Source: Trichomonas vaginalis G3
Lineage: Eukaryota; Parabasalia; Trichomonadida; Trichomonadidae
Direction: 5' to 3'
Length of the DNA stretch: 64,000 bases
NCBI RefSeq assembly: GCF_026262505.1
Contig: NC_067204.1
Location: forward strand, 17,152,165-17,216,164
Shown: positions 62,133 through 64,000 of the stretch, piece after piece
How positions within the stretch are numbered: position 1 is the first letter of the stretch
How the letters are laid out: each line of letters opens with the position of its first letter
Program-made: the position numbers and the translations under genes
Notes under the pieces: model-generated
Databases searched by the model: none
Seen by the model: the letters and a program-made list of their open reading frames with translations, nothing else
What the model was told of the DNA's origin: nothing

Positions 62133-63299
62133 TTACCATTTGTATTCTTCAACAGGAGGACATTTCATTTTCATAGTAAAGTATAGCATATCTCGATTTG
62201 TGCTGTCGACAAATTCGACATCTAAATCTGGAACTGAATCGTCACAGATAATTTCGACAGTAGCTGTATCTGAGAAGTTCTGTATGAAGCCTATTGGTTT
62301 GTCTTTCTTCCAATCAGCAAATTGAGGAACAAGAGGACTTGAAGCAGCGCCAACAACGCCGCCAATCATCGAAACGGAAATGGTCCATCCGAATCTGTAA
62401 TAGTATTCTAGGTTTGATGGACCATAGAACATGGAATACGCCTTTCCTGAAATATTTGTCCAATCAACAAAGACACTTTGGTTGTCTGTAGCGCGAATCC
62501 AGTCGGATCTGATTCCGTAATGGCATTGGACAAGTTTCTTTGGTGGCATGAAGTGGAAATTCACTGGTGGAAGATTAACTTCTCCAAAATTAATCTCTGT
62601 AACGGGATCGCATGAAAAGAATTCTTCATTTCGCCTGGATATGATGTATCCATCATCCCAGTCCTTGCCAACATGGTCTTCAGAGCATTTTGCAAATCTC
62701 ATTGAACCTGCGTAATTTCTATCGGTGAAATTGTTATTGCAACCAGTAAGATATGGAGCAATGACTTTGAAGTATGCATTAGAAATTGCAACACCTGCAC
62801 CTCCTTGTGCAAATAGTAAACATTTATCCTCATCTTCAACACCGTAAACAACTTTAGACCATGAACAGTAAAAATGTCCAAGAACTTTTTTCTCATTTGG
62901 ATCATATTCTGTTAAAACGCGATATAAATTCCTCATTACTGGATATGAGTCATCATCGCAAAAGAAATACCATTTTTTGCTGGTATTCATTCTGTAAAAC
63001 ATTTCCATTGCTTTCACAAATCGTGGTTGCGCTCGTTCCCAAGCTGATCCAAACCAGACTTGTGCGCAGTTACCTAATTCAACATAATGTAGTTTAGTTG
63101 GATATGCTAATTGGTCTAATTCTTCTTTTGAGCCTTTTGGAAATGAATCTGAAAAAATTGTCACATCTTTAAACGCTTTTATCCACGTTTTACATGCAGT
63201 TTTTACACGTGTGTTAATGACCTCTTTACCTGACCATACTGCGACGCCTAAATCGTCAATATCGACGTCCCAAAGAGTGAGAAAGAATAAAGAGATCAA
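62133..63299 (-). CDS. Fringe-like GT31 glycosyltransferase, 388 codons, TTG at the expected start
   Basis: A beta-1,3-type glycosyltransferase domain fills the protein: VWSGKEVINTRVKTACKTWI, then KKWYFFCDDDSYPVMRNLY with the metal-binding DDD (115-117), then CLLFAQGGAGVAISNAYF, then CSEDHVGKDWDDGY, as in Fringe and core-1 galactosyltransferases. A short hydrophobic leader (LISLFFLTLW) suggests Golgi entry. No ATG lies near the front: the frame begins TTGATCTCT at 63299, 12 nt after a perfect initiator, with a stop just upstream. Either the ATG was lost, TTG is used, or this is an error. The stop is TAAC, not TAAA. Confidence 0.75.
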   Translation of the reverse strand: MISLFFLTLWDVDIDDLGVAVWSGKEVINTRVKTACKTWIKAFKDVTIFSDSFPKGSKEELDQLAYPTKLHYVELGNCAQVWFGSAWERAQPRFVKAMEMFYRMNTSKKWYFFCDDDSYPVMRNLYRVLTEYDPNEKKVLGHFYCSWSKVVYGVEDEDKCLLFAQGGAGVAISNAYFKVIAPYLTGCNNNFTDRNYAGSMRFAKCSEDHVGKDWDDGYIISRRNEEFFSCDPVTEINFGEVNLPPVNFHFMPPKKLVQCHYGIRSDWIRATDNQSVFVDWTNISGKAYSMFYGPSNLEYYYRFGWTISVSMIGGVVGAASSPLVPQFADWKKDKPIGFIQNFSDTATVEIICDDSVPDLDVEFVDSTNRDMLYFTMKMKCPPVEEYKW

Positions 63300-63306
63300 A
63301 CGTGGA

Positions 63307-63313
63307 AAAGTGA
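63307..63313 (-). promoter_or_regulatory. Initiator in front of the GT31 gene
   Basis: TCACTTT on the reverse strand, with +1 at 63311, lies 12 nt before the TTG at 63299. The divergent gene starts at 63320, so the two promoters overlap almost completely. Confidence 0.6.
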
Positions 63314-63319
63314 CAAATT

Positions 63320-64000
63320 ATGGAAGCAAAATTGGCTGAATTCGAAGGATGTTTTGATTCAGAAGAAATCAAAGATGCGGATAAATTTGAAGATAAAGCC
63401 GTAGATTTTCGAAATTGGTTTGTTGAATGCAAGTATAATGAAATCCAAAAGAACTTTGACAAATTATACACAACAATTATGAAAATTGCAATGCATTATA
63501 GACCAAAGATCCAAATGTGTGGATGCGACTGCATATATGTTCTTGAAAAGGAAGCAGCGCCAGCACAAATCGCATATAAAAGTAAAGAATTACAAAAAAG
63601 CTTCGACAAGTTAGTACAGATAGGACATGGTGAAGTTATGCCAGCACTTTTACCAGCTGTAACAGAAAAAATAGACATTGTATATAAAAATACTGACGAA
63701 CCAGCATTTCATGATTTTATGATGCACTTCTTAGAAACATGGACAAGAGAGGATACAGCACCTTATCATTTTACAATCGAATTTCCTAAAATTATTAAGC
63801 ACGCTGGAATGGCCATGTCTAGATACATAATTACCGCATTAGAAATACTTACGAAGAGAGCCAAAAACGCTAAAACAGCAGCACAATTTGAGCAATACAC
63901 TGCCTGCGTTGTAGCGCTTTGCGAAGAGTGCTCTCCAATTATTATTACCGTAAAAGAAATGATTGAACAATTTATTGAAGTATCAAAGGAACTTGGCAGC
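63320..64000 (+). CDS. Unidentified helical protein, 5' part (227 aa seen)
   Basis: An open frame from ATG 63320 to the window edge. It starts MEAKLAEFEGCFDSEEIKDA and is almost entirely helical, with evenly spaced hydrophobic helices (HDFMMHFLETWTRED, IEFPKIIKHAGMAMSRYII, TACVVALCEECSPIIITV) suggestive of an ARM/HEAT-type solenoid. A Cys cluster (MCGCDC) lies at about residue 66-71. No signal peptide or membrane segment. I do not recognise the family. It is transcribed divergently from the GT31 gene with about 20 bp between starts. Confidence 0.65.
   Translation, partial: MEAKLAEFEGCFDSEEIKDADKFEDKAVDFRNWFVECKYNEIQKNFDKLYTTIMKIAMHYRPKIQMCGCDCIYVLEKEAAPAQIAYKSKELQKSFDKLVQIGHGEVMPALLPAVTEKIDIVYKNTDEPAFHDFMMHFLETWTREDTAPYHFTIEFPKIIKHAGMAMSRYIITALEILTKRAKNAKTAAQFEQYTACVVALCEECSPIIITVKEMIEQFIEVSKELGS

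Noticed and set aside
63300-63420. Intron supplying a 5' exon to the GT31 gene
   Set aside because: No Trichomonas-type splice signals (GTATGT, or ACTAACACACAG at the 3' side) are seen on the reverse strand just upstream, and the divergent gene occupies the space.

Overview
This looks like a nuclear contig of the parabasalid protist Trichomonas vaginalis or a close relative. The host genes are intronless and AT-rich. Several start 11-14 nt after a TCA(Y)(T/A)-type initiator, and most end in TAAA, where stop codon and polyadenylation signal overlap. The gene families also fit: a CH-coiled-coil-Sel1 cytoskeletal protein, Pmp-like beta-helix proteins, and Maverick elements with KilA-N genes.

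Layout. 1-13692 is the right part of a Maverick/Polinton (element A). It carries an adenine-methyltransferase remnant, two KilA-N genes, protein-primed DNA polymerase B, the putative minor and major capsid genes, several small genes and a right terminus; its left end, and any integrase, ATPase or protease, lie outside the window. 13693-15159 and 40939-about 41330 are the two halves of one decayed Mutator-like (MULE) transposase gene. Element A abuts its C-terminal side, and a second Maverick-derived element, B (15160-40938), splits it, flanked by TCCTT direct repeats. Element B is a giant inverted repeat: arms of about 13 kb face each other around a 205-bp centre. It has no polymerase or capsid genes. 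It keeps two small terminal genes per arm and an octapeptide-repeat gene (64 octads in one arm, 3 in the other). The rest is mostly a 25-bp satellite with embedded KilA-N fragments and iterated hairpin modules. A 1255-bp foldback element sits in the left arm only.

41330-64000 is mainly host DNA: an unknown helical gene, a second foldback copy with a 923-bp hAT-like element nested in it, an MFS sugar transporter, a thioredoxin-fold protein, a COMMD6-like protein, a CHMP1/Did2-like ESCRT-III protein, a CDT1-like licensing factor, a UDP-glucose pyrophosphorylase with an in-frame TAA, a Pmp-like gene, the CH-coiled-coil-Sel1 gene, a duplicated tail of both, a 991-bp TA-flanked MITE, a Fringe-like GT31 glycosyltransferase with a TTG where the start is expected, and a partial unknown gene.

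The most unusual signals are structural. They are the palindromic Maverick derivative; a hairpin module whose iterated word changes as a set (GGTTAG/GGGTAG in A, GGTGAG in B) while pairing and flanks are kept; terminal hairpins with different stems but the same apex; and a dispersed GC-rich double hairpin of fixed geometry, twice inside Maverick reading frames. No tRNA, rRNA or CRISPR array was seen. All family assignments come from reading motifs; no database search was run.
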